Assembly (NCBI GenBank): GCA_030704615.1
Contig: CM060732.1
Span: 12,586,001-12,650,000 of the forward strand
Direction: 5' to 3'
DNA from: Takakia lepidozioides
Taxonomy: Eukaryota; Streptophyta; Takakiopsida; Takakiales; Takakiaceae
DNA length: 64,000 nt
In this document: in pieces, positions 9,640 to 20,745 of the stretch
How the letters are laid out: each line of letters opens with the position of its first letter
Position numbering within the stretch: position 1 is the first letter of the stretch
The notes under the pieces: model-generated
Databases searched by the model: none
What the model was told of the DNA's origin: nothing
Seen by the model: only the letters and a program-made list of their open reading frames with translations
Program-made: the position numbers and the translations under genes

Positions 9640-10907
9640 GGAAACCAACAGTTACCCATCACATTTCTATGAAGAAAGAGAAGAAGAAATGGAAATCCTA
9701 GAGGAACCAGCCACTGTAAGTTTACAGGATGAAGTGGTGACTGGTTGGACAATCACAGCTGATGAGCAGGTGAGGGAAGTGAATGTGGGAACTGAAGAGG
9801 AACCGAGGATGGTGAAGGTAGGAGCTGATTTGGAGCCAGAATTCTTTGAAGAAGCTAAGAGTTTGTTCATCAAATACAGAGATGTATTTGCTTGGAGCTA
9901 TGAGGATCTAAAAGGGATACCACCTGAAATCTGTCAGCATAAGATGAACTGGAACCAGGGTCAGTCCAATCAAGCAGGCAAGGTACAGAATGAATCCCAA
10001 CTATGCACAGAAGGTTGGAGAAGAGATCAAGAAGTTGGCTGAGGCTAAGTTTATATACCCGATAGAGTATACGACTTGGTTGTCACCCATTGTGATAGTT
10101 CCTAAGAAGAATGGGAAACTAAGAGTTTGTGTGAACTACAAGAAGCTGAATGCTTGTACGAAGAAATATCCTTTCCCTTTGTCATTCACAGAAGCAGTAT
10201 TGGACACTGTGGCAGGCCATGAGATGTACTCATTCATGGATGGCTTCAGTGGTTATAATCAAGTGCAAGTGGCAGAAGAAGATCAAGGAAAGACAGCTTT
10301 AATCACAGACTGGGGTGCTTATGCATACAAAGTCATGCCCTTTGGACTTTGTAATGCACCAGCAACCTTTCAGAGAGTGATAAGTGAATCTTTTCATGAG
10401 TATCTGGATGATTTCATGCAGGTGTTCTTGGATGATTTCAGTGTGTACAGCTCTAAGAATGAGCACTTGCATAAATTGGAGTTATGTCTGGCCAGATGCA
10501 GAATGAGAGGTCTGGGCCTGAATCCAGAGAAGTGTACTTTCTGTGTGAACTCAGGGGTGCTTCTGGGACACATTGTGTGTAAGAGGGGACTTCTTATGGA
10601 TCCCAGGAAGACAGAGGCCATTAAAGCCTCTCCACCACCAGTAAATGCTAAGAGTCTAAGGAGATTCCTTGGACAAACCAGTTATTACAGAAGGTTTGTC
10701 AGACGGTATGCACAGATAGCAGCACCATTGAGCAAGCTTCTGAAGAAAGATGTAGTGTTTACATGGACAGCTGAATGTCAACAGGCTTTTGATGAACTTA
10801 CATTGTCAGTAACAACTACACCTGTGCTGATTAATCCTCACTGGCAGGAAATATTTCATGTTCACTGTGATGCTTCAGGAGAAGCACTGGGAGCAGTGTT
10901 AGCCTAA
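9640..10907 (+). pseudogene. Ty3 reverse transcriptase
   Basis: An N-terminal linker (9491-10042 frame, EPEFFEEAKSLFIKYRDVFAWSYEDL) shifts frame near 9960-9990 into the RT core: TTWLSPIVIVPKKNGKLRVC, SFMDGFSGYNQVQV, MPFGLCNAPATFQR, and the catalytic box QVFLDDFSVYS (about 10420-10440, the DD pair intact). The thumb and RNase H connection follow (FLGQTSYYRRFVRRYA). The frame ends at a TAA (10905-10907) exactly where copy 2 encodes Gln in LAQN, so one C-to-T change terminates it. RNase H continues in frame. Confidence 0.9.
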
Positions 10908-11612
10908 AATGTTACGGGAATGATAGATTCACCTGTGTACTATGCTAGCCGATTGATGAACAATGCCGAAAGAAATTATAGCACAACGGAAAGAGAAGCA
11001 TTGGCAATGATCTATGCAATGAAGAAATTCAGGCATTACTTGTTGGGCAAGAAGTTTATGTTTTATGTGGATCACCAGGCTCTGATATACCTGGTAAACA
11101 AACCTCTGATAAGCGGAAGAATAGCAAGATGGTTGATAATCTTGCACGAGTTTGAGTTCGAGGTTGTTTACAAGCCTGGGAGGCTGCATCTTGTGGCGGA
11201 TCACTTGTCACGGTTATCAACAGGAGAACCAGCCACGGGATTAGATGATCAATTACCAGATGCGAGTCTATTTGCAGTGGAGGTGCATGGAAGTGCAGAT
11301 GACTGGTTAGATTGGCAGTGGCCAATCAGATACTACCTTGCTCATGGTCAGTGCCCACCAAGTTATGGAAAGGAGCAGAGAAAGAGAATTGTTATCAAGG
11401 CTCTACCTTACACTATGGTAGGGAGCAGATTGTATAAGCTAGGACCAGATGGAGTGCTGAAACGATGCTTATACCACCATGAAGTTAATAAAGTTTTGGA
11501 GGAAGTTCATAGACTACCAGTAGGAAGATACTACATGCCGGTTACTGGTGGCCTACTTTGCTCAAAGATGTACACAAGTATTGTTAGAGTTGTGATGAAT
11601 GTCAGAGGCTAG
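10908..11612 (+). pseudogene. Ty3 RNase H and broken integrase zinc-binding region
   Basis: In frame with the RT after one stop. RNase H motifs: DSPVYYASRLMNNAERNYST, then TEREALAMIYAMKKFRHYL and FYVDHQALIYLVNKP. Then comes the tether GRLHLVADHLSRL. After YHHEVNKVLEEVH the sequence loses the HHCC zinc-binding pattern that is readable in the copy at 61.5 kb, through a frame change near 11510-11560. The copy is therefore inactive. Confidence 0.85.
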
Positions 11613-11635
11613 GACCTTTACAGAGATCTGGGAAG

Positions 11636-12094
11636 ATGGCTTTGCATCCTACAATGCCTACGGAACCATTTCAGAAATGGGGACTAGACTTTGTTGGACC
11701 AATTAACCCACCAGCCAAGAATACACAGAACAGGTACATAATTACAGCCACTGATTATACTACGAAGTGGGTGGAAGCTAAAGCTTTGAGGGACAACACA
11801 GCCAAGTCTACAGCAAGGTTCCTGTATGAGAACATACTTACACGATTTGGCTGTCCCTTGGAATTTATCAGTGATCAGGGAAGTCACTTCATTAATGAGA
11901 CCATTGAATTATTGACTAAAGAGTTCATGATTGTGCATAGGAAGAGTACAACGTATTACCCACAGGGTAATGGGCAGGCAGAGGCTACCAACAAAATACA
12001 CTACAACAGATTGCGGCTTTTACGACTCCCATGGGTGCGCAGTCATGACAAATTTGTGGCAGAAATGCCATTTGCAGTCGTAAAATGCTTTTGA
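11636..12094 (+). pseudogene. Ty3 integrase core, truncated
   Basis: DDE core: first Asp in WGLDFVGPINPP, second in FISDQGSHFINE, Glu in NGQAEATNK. Similarity ends at about 12003. The remaining 30 codons to the stop at 12094 are unrelated sequence past the break. The chromodomain or C-terminal region and the 3' LTR are missing. Confidence 0.88.
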
Positions 12095-12469
12095 AGTCAT
12101 AATGCAGGTCTGGGGAAGGCGTATATGCGACTGCATGGCTCCGGACTCTGCGGAACACAGGTCAAACATGTTTGACCACGAATATTGGCATGGCAGATAT
12201 GACTACCAGTCACGGTCATGGCTACACTAGAATGACGTGTGTATATTGCTAGAAAGACATATGACTTCATGACTCTCACTCTAATGCATTCTGCCAGATC
12301 ATCACATGGATGAATCACTACATGACTGCACATGTCAACACATGCTTTTCTAGTTATATATATAATATATGAGTATTTATATTTTGAAAAAACGGAGAAT
12401 CTGACCACTAGAATCAATTTAAAAAAAAAACAAAATGCAATTTTTTTTAAAAAAAAAAACACATCGGCT

Positions 12470-12672
12470 GGTAAGTGCATAGTGTGTCGCCCTGGTGGTT
12501 TGGGGTTCAAACCCGCTGCCTTATCCCGTGTGTGGGATTGTTCGTGACAGTATGTCTGGGCGTTGATCGTCCTGTACATCTTATGGCCCATAAATGAAGG
12601 CGGGTGAATTTTCCCCCCTCCTCAAGGACCTGTGGTTTCCTTTAAGAAAAGAAAAAAAAGAAAAAAAATCAA
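12470..12672 (+). mobile_element. tRNA-derived SINE-like unit with A-rich tail
   Basis: GGCTGGTAAGTGCATAGTG resembles a pol III A box region. GGTTCAAACCC (12507-12517) matches the B box consensus about 35 bp downstream. The unit ends in an A-rich tail AAGAAAAGAAAAAAAAG (12642-12670). It lies just after an A-rich tract (12420-12460). No clear target duplication was found. A LINE 3' end is an alternative. Confidence 0.5.
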
Positions 12673-13407
12673 AGAGGGGCTTTTAGGGTTTACAAAAAGG
12701 TTAAAAAACTTAAAAAGTTGCCCATCACGGTAGCGAGAACAGACTTAGAGCGAGCGGGAGGGAGAGAGAGAGAGGGTTGGGACTTAGAGCGAGCGAGCGG
12801 GAGAGAGGGCAAACATGCATGGGAGGCCCGCAGTTGGATCAACCTTCGCATTTGGAGCAAGCAACCCTAGAAACGCTACGGTATGTGTGCGAGGAGGTTT
12901 CGGCTGGGAGCCCACCGTTCTTGGGAGAGTCAGCTTCGTCTTAGCAGGCCGTGTTTCAATCTCTACCCGCTCGGCCCTGATTTTACAGCACGGAGCAGAG
13001 CTGGCATGAGTTTCTAAAAGATCCTTCACGATGGTGGGACAACCGCAATCGCAAGGTGTGGCTTTTTCTTAATGTACGATGTGAAGAAGTTTGTCCATCC
13101 TACAAATGTGGGTTGTTGGCTCCTGTTAGTACCATGATTTGGTATTCTTCCTAATGTTTACAAGGTTCTTGGGAGAGTTAGCTTGGTCTTAGCAGGCCGT
13201 GTTTCAATCTCTGCCCACTCAGCTGCACCGTGGTGGTTCTCACTGACCAATCCAACATTACCTGACTACAGAAACAAGCAGCACACTGAAGAGGTCCTCT
13301 TGGGTTCATGGTCAGTCAAATCCTCCATGGGCCATGACACAAGGTCGAGGACAATGTGGTGAGGGCACCTTCTTCTTCGACCTATTTCAGCCTGTTTTGC
13401 CCTCTCA
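12673..13407. repeat. Rearranged duplicates of Ty3-2 flank
   Basis: 12910-13030 (GTTCTTGGGAGAGTCAGC through GATCCTTCACGATG) recurs in two pieces: 13167-13227 (TTCTTGGGAGAGTTAGC to CTCTGCCCACTC) and 13410-13475 (CTCGGCCCTTCATTTGCAGC onward). The second copy is therefore split by about 180 bp (13228-13408). GA-rich microsatellite at 12745-12775. No gene is supported. Confidence 0.6.
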
Positions 13408-15054
13408 TCAGACTCGGCCCTTCATTTGCAGCACGGAGCAGAGTTGGCATGAGATTTTTAAAGATCCTTCACGACGTAAAACCTCGCCACCATTCCCACA
13501 TGGCAGCGTGACTACTCTCTTGCGGCCATCTATGACCGCTCCGGATTTGCTCAAAAAGGTCATCCCCAAAATGAGATCCACTCCATCGATCTCACAGATG
13601 GTGAAGTTCTCACGTCCCTCCCAACTCCCCAGTTGAAGAGGAACATCAAACGCCAACCTTGTCGCCAACTGAGGTTCTCCTTTGGCAGAGCGCACCTCAA
13701 TAGAGGCCCCCACATTACTTGTCGGGAGTCCCAACTTTCGCCGCCGCCGGCGTCATGAAGGAGTGCGACGCTCCTGTGTCCACCAACAACGACACGTTAG
13801 TTCCGGATATTATCCCATCCACGAACAATAACTGACTCCCTTTACGCAGGGCGCCAGTTTCCTGATACAACTCACAAGAATAGTTGCCTACTTTGCAAGT
13901 CCTGGCGACCACCGCTTCCACCAAGCGACTGATGGTACCTTCCGATAGCTCCGTGGTTGCCCGAGTCATGTTCAATTGTCGAGGTTTTGTGCACTTCTTG
14001 GCCATGTGCTCGGGCTCCCCGCAATTGAAACACACTCCATCAAAGGTTGCCTTCTGTCCACCATAAGCCGCTCCACCCGCTTTTCCTTTCGAAGCACCGG
14101 ATGCCGCCTTGACGTGTGAAGGCCCTCCCTTCGATTTCCACGTGCCATTGTCGCCGCGTGGCCTATCCCACTTATTTTCCGGTCGGAAGGAGTCACCTTC
14201 CCACCGGGTCTTCTTGTGGTTCAGCTCCGTACGGCCTTGTCTCTCACCCCTAGGGACATCCGAGAAACATTCAGCCCTCTCAATTGCCTCGTTCAAAGTC
14301 TTGGGTGGCTTCTCCTCCAACTTCCGCCTGGCCCATGGGGCCAGCCCCGCCACAAAGTTGAAGACCATTTCTGGTTCTGCCATGTCCGCGACTTCGAGCA
14401 ACAGCACATTGAAAGCCTGGACATACCCCCGAATGTCATCTATTTGCTTCAAATTCCTCATCTTGTCCCGGGCAAGCCAGGATGCGTTGAGGGGCACAAA
14501 CTGTCTCTTCATCAATTCCTTGAACCCACTCCAGTTCAAGGTTTCCGGGCTTGGGCCTCGGTCGTGAAGGCATTTCTGCCACCATTGTTGAGCATAGCCC
14601 CTCAAATAGGTGGGAGCCACTTCCACCCGATCCTCGTCACTCAACTTAGCCGCCCGGAAGTACTGCTCTAGCTCCAGGAGCCAGGTGTTGAGTGCCTTCC
14701 GATTTCGAACACCCTCGAAGGTGCCGGGTTCCTTAGGCTTCACCTTAAACTTTGCCTTAGTGGAAGTGGCATTAGCCGCCTTCAACACGTCTTTCAACGT
14801 CCCGCCAAATTGCGCCAACAACCCTTCCCAAAACGCTGCCGGCATGGGAGGCATCTCTTGGTTTGTCGGAGCTCTCAAGGATTCCTCGGGCTCCGACTCC
14901 TCGGATTCCTCCTGCTCTTGAGCGGCCTCGTTTTCGGAAACATTCATCGCTTCCTCAAACGGCCGCCTCGGTGACACGTCGCCCCCATCGGGCTCACCAG
15001 GATCATCGTCTTTTGGGCCGTTCCGCTTTCGCTTCGGCTTGCCCGACCCCATGA
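13408..15054 (-). pseudogene. Ty3-type element 2: gag and protease, truncated
   Basis: Minus strand. Starting near 15054 (MGSGKPKRKRNGPKDD), an acidic N-terminus is followed by a gag capsid core (LNTWLLELEQYFRAAKLSDE, YAQQWWQKCLHD, VFNFVAGLAPWARRKLEE), a CCHC zinc knuckle CFNCGEPEHMAKKC, and an aspartic protease active site LLVDTGASHSFM near 13750. A frameshift at 13720-13734 leads to the protease C-terminal half (LILGMTFLSKSGAVIDG). Similarity is lost near 13408, so RT, RNase H and integrase are missing. The sequence is clearly different from Ty3 element 1, with one zinc knuckle and a canonical DTG. Confidence 0.88.
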
Positions 15055-15093
15055 TGAGGTCAGTCCCAAGGACGATCGCGTATTGAACTCTAA

Positions 15094-15105
15094 GCTCTGA
15101 TACCA
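15094..15105 (-). other. Primer binding site (tRNA-iMet type)
   Basis: The minus strand reads TGGTATCAGAGC, complementary to the 3' end of plant initiator tRNA-Met. It starts 2 bp after the LTR end, which is standard spacing. Confidence 0.85.
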
Positions 15106-15107
15106 AG

Positions 15108-15833
15108 TGTCGCGCACCTCACTTCGGTAAGCTCCCCTTCAAGTCATAGTTACTTGCTTTGATGCGCGTGCCTGACTCCCAACCTGGCCGCCGGGCCAAC
15201 TTGGAGCTTCGGCTGCTCACCGGGGCATAACGGTCCCCCTTTGTTCTCCCAAAGAACCCTCCACCGCTTTGTAACCAACGGGAATTCCCTTTTGTAGTTG
15301 GTAGTCCGGAACAGCTCCCCACTCTTTGGTCGCTTTCCGGCTCACACGCTTACTCACTAGTTTTTGGTCACCAACGGGCTTGCACCGTTCTCGGGGTTAC
15401 TACTCCCTATATATACTTCTGTAGCTGTCCGCGGGGGTTTCACAACCAGCCATGCCATTTTATGGCGAACCACCACGAAGACCCTCGATTCCCGGTGGTG
15501 AGTCGCGGTGAGTCTTGGCCCACTCACCGCGGCCCCAATGGACCGTGATGAGTCCCAAGACTCCCCACGACTCCCACCTCGAGGTCTCCACCCCATGGTG
15601 AGTCCTATGCCACCCCCACTAAGTCCCGCTAAGCTACCACCACCCCTTGTGGAGCCACCCCCACCGCAACCCGGTGTGCGGGGCTCCACCTAGTGAGCGC
15701 CTCCGCCTCCTTGAGTGCCTTGGGCACTCAAGGGTGCTTCAGCCCCCGTACCTATCGCTGCTACTGCCCCCACCACAGGGGCAGCCCATCTTGTGTCCCG
15801 ACCCCCCTGCCCTCAAGGCAAAGGGCCGCGACA
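15108..15833 (-). repeat. 5' LTR of Ty3 element 2
   Basis: 726 bp bounded by inverted TGTCGCG (15108-15114) and CGCGACA (15827-15833), abutting the primer binding site. The minus strand carries a TATATATA box near 15409-15417. The mate LTR is not in the window. Confidence 0.8.
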
Positions 15834-15949
15834 TATAGACCCGCATTTGCATGCTGGGGCATGAGGCCAAACGCACCCATACATGAGGCTTGTACAGCAA
15901 GGGGAATCGTTTCATTAATTACTTGCCATAATGACTGTGACAAGGGGCC

Positions 15950-15958
15950 TCCCGTACC
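15950..15958 (+). repeat. Candidate target-site duplication of element F (left)
   Basis: TCCCGTACC; the partner CCCCGTACC at 21554-21562 differs at one base, inside a poly-C run. Confidence 0.55.
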
Positions 15959-16194
15959 GAGGTTAGCTATTTCATGAGCATGAGCGGCATGAGCGGCATG
16001 AGCGGAGTAGCAAGACAATCGGTTTTCATGAGCAGAAGTACAAATTTTGAAAATAAAAAACATTATAAAACATTAATTTAATGGAATGTGTAAAAAAAAA
16101 CAAATATATTATTTGGTACCTTGAAGGGAAAATTGTAGTTTTGAGAGTTGTGCTCATGATATTTCGTCTTCCGCTCATGCCAATTCCCAGCGAC

Positions 16195-16620
16195 ATGTGC
16201 AAAAATGGCGCCGAATTTCGCGGTAATAGGGTCCGTAACCGGAAAAATCCGCGACGTATTTCGCGGTAATAGGTCTCTCTGGCGAAAAATGGTGCCAAAT
16301 TCCGCGGTTATCGGTCCCCTCATGACAGGTGTGTAAGCCCAAAATTTGGAAATGTGGCGCCGAATTTCGGTACATGGTGTGCTAGGGATTGCACAGATGT
16401 TGGGCAGTTTTGGGTCATGTAACTGGAAATTCGGCGCCATTTTTCCAGACATCATTCCCGTGCATGTTCGGACTTAGCCTGTTTTCGGCCCAAAATAGGG
16501 AAATTCGGCGCCATTTTTCCAGACACATCCAGACCAGTGCATGTTGGGACGTAGCCAGTTTTCGGCCCAAAATAGAGAAATTCGACGCCTTTTTTCCAGA
16601 AATGGCCCCACAACTGCTTC
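16195..16620 (-). repeat. Left subterminal repeats of element F
   Basis: Inverted copies of the units at the right end of element A: GGCGCC-centred half palindromes such as AAATTCGGCGCCATTTTTCC (16426, 16500), with CATGTTGGGACGTAGCC spacers. Confidence 0.8.
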
Positions 16621-16772
16621 TGTTGGATCTCAGTTTGAATGGAATATTGCCTCATTCCAAGAGTTTTGGGGTGCATTTCATTACACTGCAAAAAAAGTCT
16701 GATACATGAAAATGCAATTGAAAATATCCATATGGAGGATTCCCTTTGCCCCATCAATGATTTCTGGAATCC

Positions 16773-16852
16773 CTAAGGAGGAGTTTGTGCAGCTCGTTCA
16801 CGCTCAACGCCGATGCGTTGAGCGTGAACGAGCTGCACAAACTCCTCCTTAG
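16773..16852. repeat. Perfect hairpin: 38-bp arms, 4-bp loop
   Basis: Arm 16773-16810 (CTAAGGAGGAGTTTGTGCAG...) is exactly reverse-complementary to 16815-16852, with loop CGAT. The arm is the 3' coding end of the MULE transposase (SVNELHKLLL region, compare 4096-4133). It marks a rearrangement joint in element F. Confidence 0.95.
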
Positions 16853-17560
16853 TCTTCGTCTCACTGGACGGATATGAACATCTCATTCCAAATGTTGGCC
16901 TCTTCGAAGCAATGGCGTGTCCCGAAGGCCCTCTCGCAAGGCCGCCCGAGGAGGGAACTCAAAGAAGATATTACCGTCGACGTTTGCGGAAGGCATGTAA
17001 CCGATTTAATTGCGAACTTGCTGTAGTCCAGCCCGGCCAGCTCAGAGCGGTGTCCCTCCATGTGAAGCCCTCGCAGAATTTCAAGAATGGATCGAACTGC
17101 GGTGCTTGTGCTGGGAATATGACTCCCTAGTCCACTGACGTCCATTGAGGACTTGCCTGATCTCCAGGATGATCTCGGAACTTCCATGACCTCGTCTGAG
17201 TCGGACAGGTTGTGAACAACCCGGTTCTCGCTCGTCTTCATTGATGGGTTCGGCTCTGGATTTACTTCGTTGCGGACTTTTCTCTTTGAGGTACCCACAC
17301 TCTGATTCGCGGATTGTTTCGTGGAAGGCGCTAGGATAGAAGGTGCATTTGGCGGGCAAATGAAGTCCCCAACAACCCTGTATATGACGTTGTCCGATGG
17401 TGGAACTCGTCATTCCCTGACATCGCCGAAATCATCGTGGAGCACAACAATACTCTCGACAACAACGCCGTTTGAGTCATTCTTTTCCTCCTCCAAAAAC
17501 ACCGACCCCGATTTCAGGTGGTATCAAACGCACAGATATTTCTCCATCACACGGCAGATG
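16853..17560 (-). pseudogene. MULE transposase F: N-terminus fused to post-DDE region
   Basis: Minus strand. From about 17560, the N-terminal domain (EKYLCV-type segment) is followed by the acidic/Ser region and SVRSILEILRGLHMEGHRSE, DYSKFAIKSVTCLP. Near 16950 it jumps from FFEFPP directly to RAALREGLRDTPLLRRGQHL. That removes the zinc-finger and whole DDE core present in copy D but keeps the local frame. A TGA follows shortly, and then the 3' end of the gene reappears through the hairpin (16773-16852). Several frameshifts disrupt the N-terminal portion. Catalytically dead. Confidence 0.75.
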
Positions 17561-17754
17561 TCCCCTCTGCACGGAAATGAAGCTCTATGCTCGTGAGGAG
17601 GGCAGTACACTGTAGCGCTCGGGTTTTCCGCCATGGGAGATGTGCACACAAGACAGCCAGGATGGCCTGCGGGCAAGCTCCCTGGTAGAAGGGGGATGCA
17701 GCGATGGGAAGGAATGCGGTGCCGATTTGTCCGTGCTGCCGAAAAGTGGCCGAC

Positions 17755-18110
17755 ATAAAAACCTCCCCGGATGGAAAAACGGCGCCGAATTTCCATCCGG
17801 GGCTGTTCGGATGCAGTCGGCTCGGGGGGAGAGGGCGGCATCTGGCCGTCAAATTACAACCCCCGGACGAAAATTCGGCACCGAATATCCAACAGAGGAC
17901 GCCCGGATGAAGTCGCTTCGGGCGGAGAGGCCGGCACCTGTCCGACAGAGAGTATCCCCCGGATGGAAATTCGGCGCCGAATTTCCATCCGGGCCCCCCC
18001 AAAGGAAGTCGTGTCAGGGGGTCTGGCTGAAAACACGCCGACATAAAAACCTCCCAGGATGGAAAAACGGCGCCGAATTTCCGTCTGGGGCTGTTCGGAT
18101 TTTCCCCTAG
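17755..18110 (+). repeat. GGCGCC palindrome cluster in element F
   Basis: Four units with cores such as GAAATTCGGCGCCGAATTTC (about 17965-17990), spaced 80-90 bp, separated by TCCGGACGA/GCTTCGGGC spacers. Confidence 0.8.
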
Positions 18111-18214
18111 CATTCGAGAATTCCCTGAAAAACGTGTCTAAAAGTGGACTTCAGCCAAAAAAACTAAAGGTTTAGTGTCTTTTTAGACCAAAAACCTAGC
18201 GGCCACGCTCAGAA

Positions 18215-19125
18215 TTACCTGCAGGATGGTAATTCGGCGCTTCGACTTACCTGGCGGATGGAAATTCGGCACCGGATTTCCATCCATCCGCTCTCCGAAT
18301 TACCTGCATGACGGAAATTCGGCGCCGGATTTCCATCCATCCGCCCTCCGAATTACCTGCCTGACGGAAATTCGGCACTCCGAGTTACCTACAGGATGGA
18401 AATCCGGCGCCGGATTTTCATCCATCCGCCCTTCATATTACCTGCATGACGGAAATTTGGCGAGCCGACTTACCTGGCGGATGGAAATCCGGCGCCGGAT
18501 TTCCATCCATCCGCTCTTCGAATTACCTGCATGACGGAAATTTGCAGCGCCGACTTACCTAGAGGATGGAAATCCGGCGCCGGATTTCCATCCATCCGCG
18601 TTCCGAATTACCTGCATGATGGAAATTTTGCACGCCGACCTACCTAGCGGAGGGAAATCGGGCGCCGGATTTCCATCCATCCGCTCATCGAATTACCTGC
18701 ATGACGGAAATTTTACGCGCCGACTTACCTGGAGGATGGAAATCCGGCGCCGGATTTCCATCCATCCGCGCTCCGAATTACCTGCATGATGGAAATTTTG
18801 CGCGCCGACCTACCTGGCGGATGGAAATCCGGCGCCGGATTTCCATCCATCCGCTCTTTGAATTACCTGCATGACGGAAATTTTGCGCGCCGACTTAGCT
18901 GGCGGATGGAAATCCGGCGCCGGATTTCCATCCATCCGCTCTTCGAATTACCTGCATGACGAAAATTTTGTACCTGGCGGATGGAAATCCGGTGCCAGAT
19001 TTCCATCCATCCACTCACAAGTAACCTGCATAACAGAAATTTGCAGCGCCGACTTACCTGGAGGATGGAAATCCGGCGCCGGATTTCCATCCATCCGCTC
19101 TTCGAATTACCTGCATGACTGGAAA
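18215..19125 (+). repeat. Satellite array of about 84 bp centred on GAAATCCGGCGCCGGATTTC
   Basis: About ten tandem units. Each comprises TACCTGGCGGATG, a perfect 20-bp palindrome or close variant, CCATCCATCCGCTC, GAATTACCTGCATGACGG and a half site. Spacing of the GGATTTCCATCCATCC motif is about 83-89 bp. Confidence 0.85.
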
Positions 19126-20745
19126 AATGGCGCCGAATTTCCGATTTTGGTGCCAGTCAGATCTGGGACTTAGTCATTTTCGGCCCCGAACTGGGAAAAT
19201 GGCGCCGAGGTAAAGAAAAAAAAAAAAAAAAAAAAAAAAACCATTTTTTCCAGTTCGGGGCCGAAAATGGCTAAGTCCCAGATCTGACTGGCACCAAAAT
19301 CGGAAATTCGGCGCCATTTTTCCAGTTCTGGGCCCAGTCAGATCTGGGACCTAGCCATTTTCGGCCCCGAAATGGAAAAATGGCGCCATTTTTCCAGTTT
19401 AGGGCTCCGAAAATGGCTAAGTCCCTAGGGTGGCTGGAACCGCAACTGGAAATTCGGCACCATTTTTCCAGTTCCGCGCCCTATCAGATCTGGGACTTAG
19501 CCATTTTCGGCCCCGAACTGGAAAAATGGCTAAGTCCCTAGGGTGGCTGGCACCAAAATCGGAAATTCGGCGTCATTTTTCCAGTTCCGGGCCCAGTCAG
19601 ATCTGGGACTTAGCCATTTTCGGCCCCGAATTGGAAAAATGGCGCCGAAAAAAAAAAAAAAAAAAAAAAAAAAAACCGCCATTTTTCCAGTTCTGGCCCG
19701 AAAATGGCTAAGTCCCAGATCTGACTGGTACCAAAATCGGAAATTCGGCGCCATTTTTCCAGTTCCGGGCCCAGTCAGATCTGGGACTTAGCCATTTTCG
19801 GGCCCGAAATGGAAAAATGGCGCCATTTTTCCAGTTCAAGGCCCCGAAAATGGCTAAGTCCCTAGGATGGCTGGAACCGCAACCGGAAATTCGGCGCCAT
19901 TTTCCCAGTTCCGCGCCCTGTCAGATCTGGGACTTAGCCATTTTTGGCTCCGAACTGGAAAAATGGCGCCATTTTTCCAGTTCGGGGCCGAAAATGGCTA
20001 AGTCCCTAGGGTGGCTGGCACCAAAATCGGAAATTCGGCGTCATTTTTCCAGTTCCGGGCCCAGTCAGATCTGGGACTTAGCCATTTTCGGCCCCGAATT
20101 GGAAAAATGGCGCCGAAAAAAGAAAAAAAAAAAAAAAAAAACGCCATTTTTCCAGTTCTGGCCCGAAAATGGCTAAGTCCCAGATCTGACTGGTACCAAA
20201 ATCGGAAATTCGGCGCCATTTTTCCAGTTCCGGGCCCAGTCAGATCTGGGACTTAGCCATTTTCGGCCCCGAAATGGAAAAATGGCGCCATTTTTCCAGT
20301 TCAAGGCCCCGAAAATGGCTAAGTCCCTAGGATGGCTGGAACCGCAACCGGAAATTCGGCGCCATTTTCCCAGTTCCGCGCCCTGTCAGATCTGGGACTT
20401 AGCCATTTTTGGCTCCGAACTGGAAAAATTGCGCCATTTTTCCAGTTCGGGGCCGAAAATGGCTAAGTCCCTAGGGTGGCTGGCAGCAAAATCGGAAATT
20501 CGGCGCCATTTTTCCAGTTCCGGGCCCAGTCAGATCTGGGACTTAGCCATTTTCAGCCCCGAAATGGAAAAATGGCGCCATTTTTCCAGTTCAGGGCCCC
20601 GAAAATGGCTAAGTCCCTAGGGTGGCTTGAACCGCAACCGGAAATTCGGCACCATTTTTCTAGTTCCGCGCCCAGTCAGTTCTGGGACTTAGCCATTTTC
20701 GGGCCCAACCTAGGAAAATGGTGCCGAAAATGGTTTACGAGTGAG
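19126..20745 (+). repeat. Higher-order 466-bp repeat with poly-A tracts
   Basis: Shorter modules (GGAAATTCGGCGCCATTTTT, CAGATCTGGGACTTAGCC, CTAAGTCCCTAGGGTGGCTG) in alternating orientation form a higher-order unit that restarts near 19543, 20011 and 20476 (468 and 465 bp). A-homopolymers of about 20-30 bp occur at 19211-19240, 19646-19675 and 20116-20141. Long open frames here are repeat artefacts. Confidence 0.85.

Larger units (their letters stand above)
5869..12003 (+). mobile_element. Ty3-type LTR retrotransposon 1, 3'-truncated
   Basis: Order: leading ORFs, gag with three zinc knuckles, aspartic protease, reverse transcriptase, RNase H, integrase. Protease and RT precede integrase, which is Ty3 order. 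The similarity stops inside the integrase core just after GQAEATNK (about 12003), so the integrase C-terminus and 3' LTR are absent. At least four frame changes and one in-frame stop make this copy non-functional. A second copy of the same family lies in reverse at 61.4-64.0 kb. Confidence 0.9.

Noticed and set aside
12480-12550. A functional tRNA gene suggested by the GGTTCAAACCC B box
   Set aside because: No cloverleaf can be drawn with proper acceptor and anticodon stems, and an A-rich tail follows, which fits a SINE better.
13884-14921. Plus-strand ORFs over 13.9-14.9 kb
   Set aside because: Antisense shadows of the minus-strand gag with zinc knuckle and protease.
16853-17560. A host gene acquired by a Pack-MULE
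   Set aside because: The sequence aligns with the N-terminal region and post-DDE region of transposases A and D, so it is the element's own gene.
19430-20620. Long open frames of about 80-280 codons on both strands rich in FPSSAP/SDLGLSHF
   Set aside because: They repeat with the 466-bp satellite unit and exist on both strands, so they are translations of tandem repeats, not genes.
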